From NCBI GenBank assembly GCA_903861125.1, contig CAIOTF010000050.1, positions 1 to 61,122 of the forward strand: a stretch of 61,122 nucleotides of DNA. The letters are read 5' to 3'. Both the position numbers and the translations under genes were made by a program. The DNA comes from an uncultured Ignavibacteriota bacterium (GTDB lineage Bacteria > Bacteroidota > Ignavibacteria > UBA10030 > UBA8401). This document shows, in pieces, positions 61,013-61,122 of the stretch (positions within the stretch are counted from its first letter, which is position 1; each line of letters opens with the position of its first letter). The notes beneath the pieces were generated by a model. That model was not told the DNA's origin. It saw only the letters and a program-made list of their open reading frames with translations, and searched no databases.

Positions 61013-61122
61013 TTAAGCCGCTAACCGTAACTTAGATTGTTTCTTTGGATGCAACCTATCAATTGTTTGAGCAACAAGTTTATAACCGTGTAGTTTCTTC
61101 AACCGTGTTTGTAAAGTCGTTA
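61013..61122 (-). CDS. Partial gene at right edge, possibly a transposase C-terminus
   Basis: An open frame enters from the right edge and ends TAA at 61013. The 35 visible residues are basic and include KKLHGYKLVAQTIDRLHPKK and a KLRLAA end. Such a tail resembles the C-terminus of insertion-sequence transposases, but this is weak. The start lies outside the window. No terminal inverted repeat could be confirmed without the other side. Confidence 0.35.
   Translation of the reverse strand, partial: TTLQTRLKKLHGYKLVAQTIDRLHPKKQSKLRLAA

Overview
The window looks like chromosomal DNA from a member of the Bacteroidota/Chlorobiota assemblage, most likely class Ignavibacteria or a close relative. 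The main evidence is eleven large secreted proteins that each end in the type IX secretion (T9SS) 'type A' sorting domain, with the signature NYPNPFNPST, then YDxLGREV, then SSGxYF and a basic/hydrophobic tail. Housekeeping genes (ispG, rhomboid protease, pgk, gap) fit a free-living bacterium. The taxonomic assignment is inference from family signatures, because no search was run.

Layout. (1) 0.6-6.4 kb is a phage- or mobile-element-like block. A plus-strand operon encodes a short RadC-like JAB protein, a DUF932 protein, a Sak4-like RecA-fold ATPase, an unknown protein and a Gp157-like protein, and ends in a clear terminator. A convergent minus-strand set encodes a primase-helicase-type P-loop ATPase and two small cysteine-rich proteins, downstream of a palindrome-rich control region. 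(2) 6.6-15.1 kb is a type I restriction-modification operon (hsdM-hsdS-kilA-N-hsdR-metallopeptidase). (3) 15.6-17.6 kb is a T9SS cargo gene, followed by a broken integrase C-terminus. (4) 18.2-39.2 kb is a roughly 20.8 kb genomic island inserted at the 3' end of a tRNA-Val(CAC) gene. It is bounded by a 45-bp direct repeat and carries a truncated tyrosine recombinase, seven T9SS cargo genes (four of them in one tight operon), a sigma-factor-like gene, a zinc-ribbon gene and coupled micro-ORFs. A third, 20-bp copy of the tRNA end lies just beyond. (5) 39.5-51.1 kb is mostly core: an RMD1/DUF155 protein, ispG, rhomboid, pgk, an outer-membrane-like protein, gap, a pilin-like protein, a DUF4905-like protein, a membrane-bound Fe-S oxidoreductase, and a transposase-derived protein whose catalytic residues appear to be gone. 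(6) 51.2-61.1 kb holds more secreted proteins: a matrixin protease and its small partner, a GLUG-repeat protein, and a 1602-residue beta-helix/IPT-repeat protein. A partial gene runs off the right edge.

How the parts fit. The island moves surface and secreted cargo rather than antibiotic or metabolic genes, so its products depend on a host T9SS that is not encoded in this window. Its decayed integrase, intact att repeats and candidate integrase arm sites (TGCTAACAAA) suggest an element that once moved and is now fixed. The cargo genes share conserved 3' ends, one pair over 95 identical bp, which suggests recombination between paralogues. No CRISPR array or rRNA was seen.
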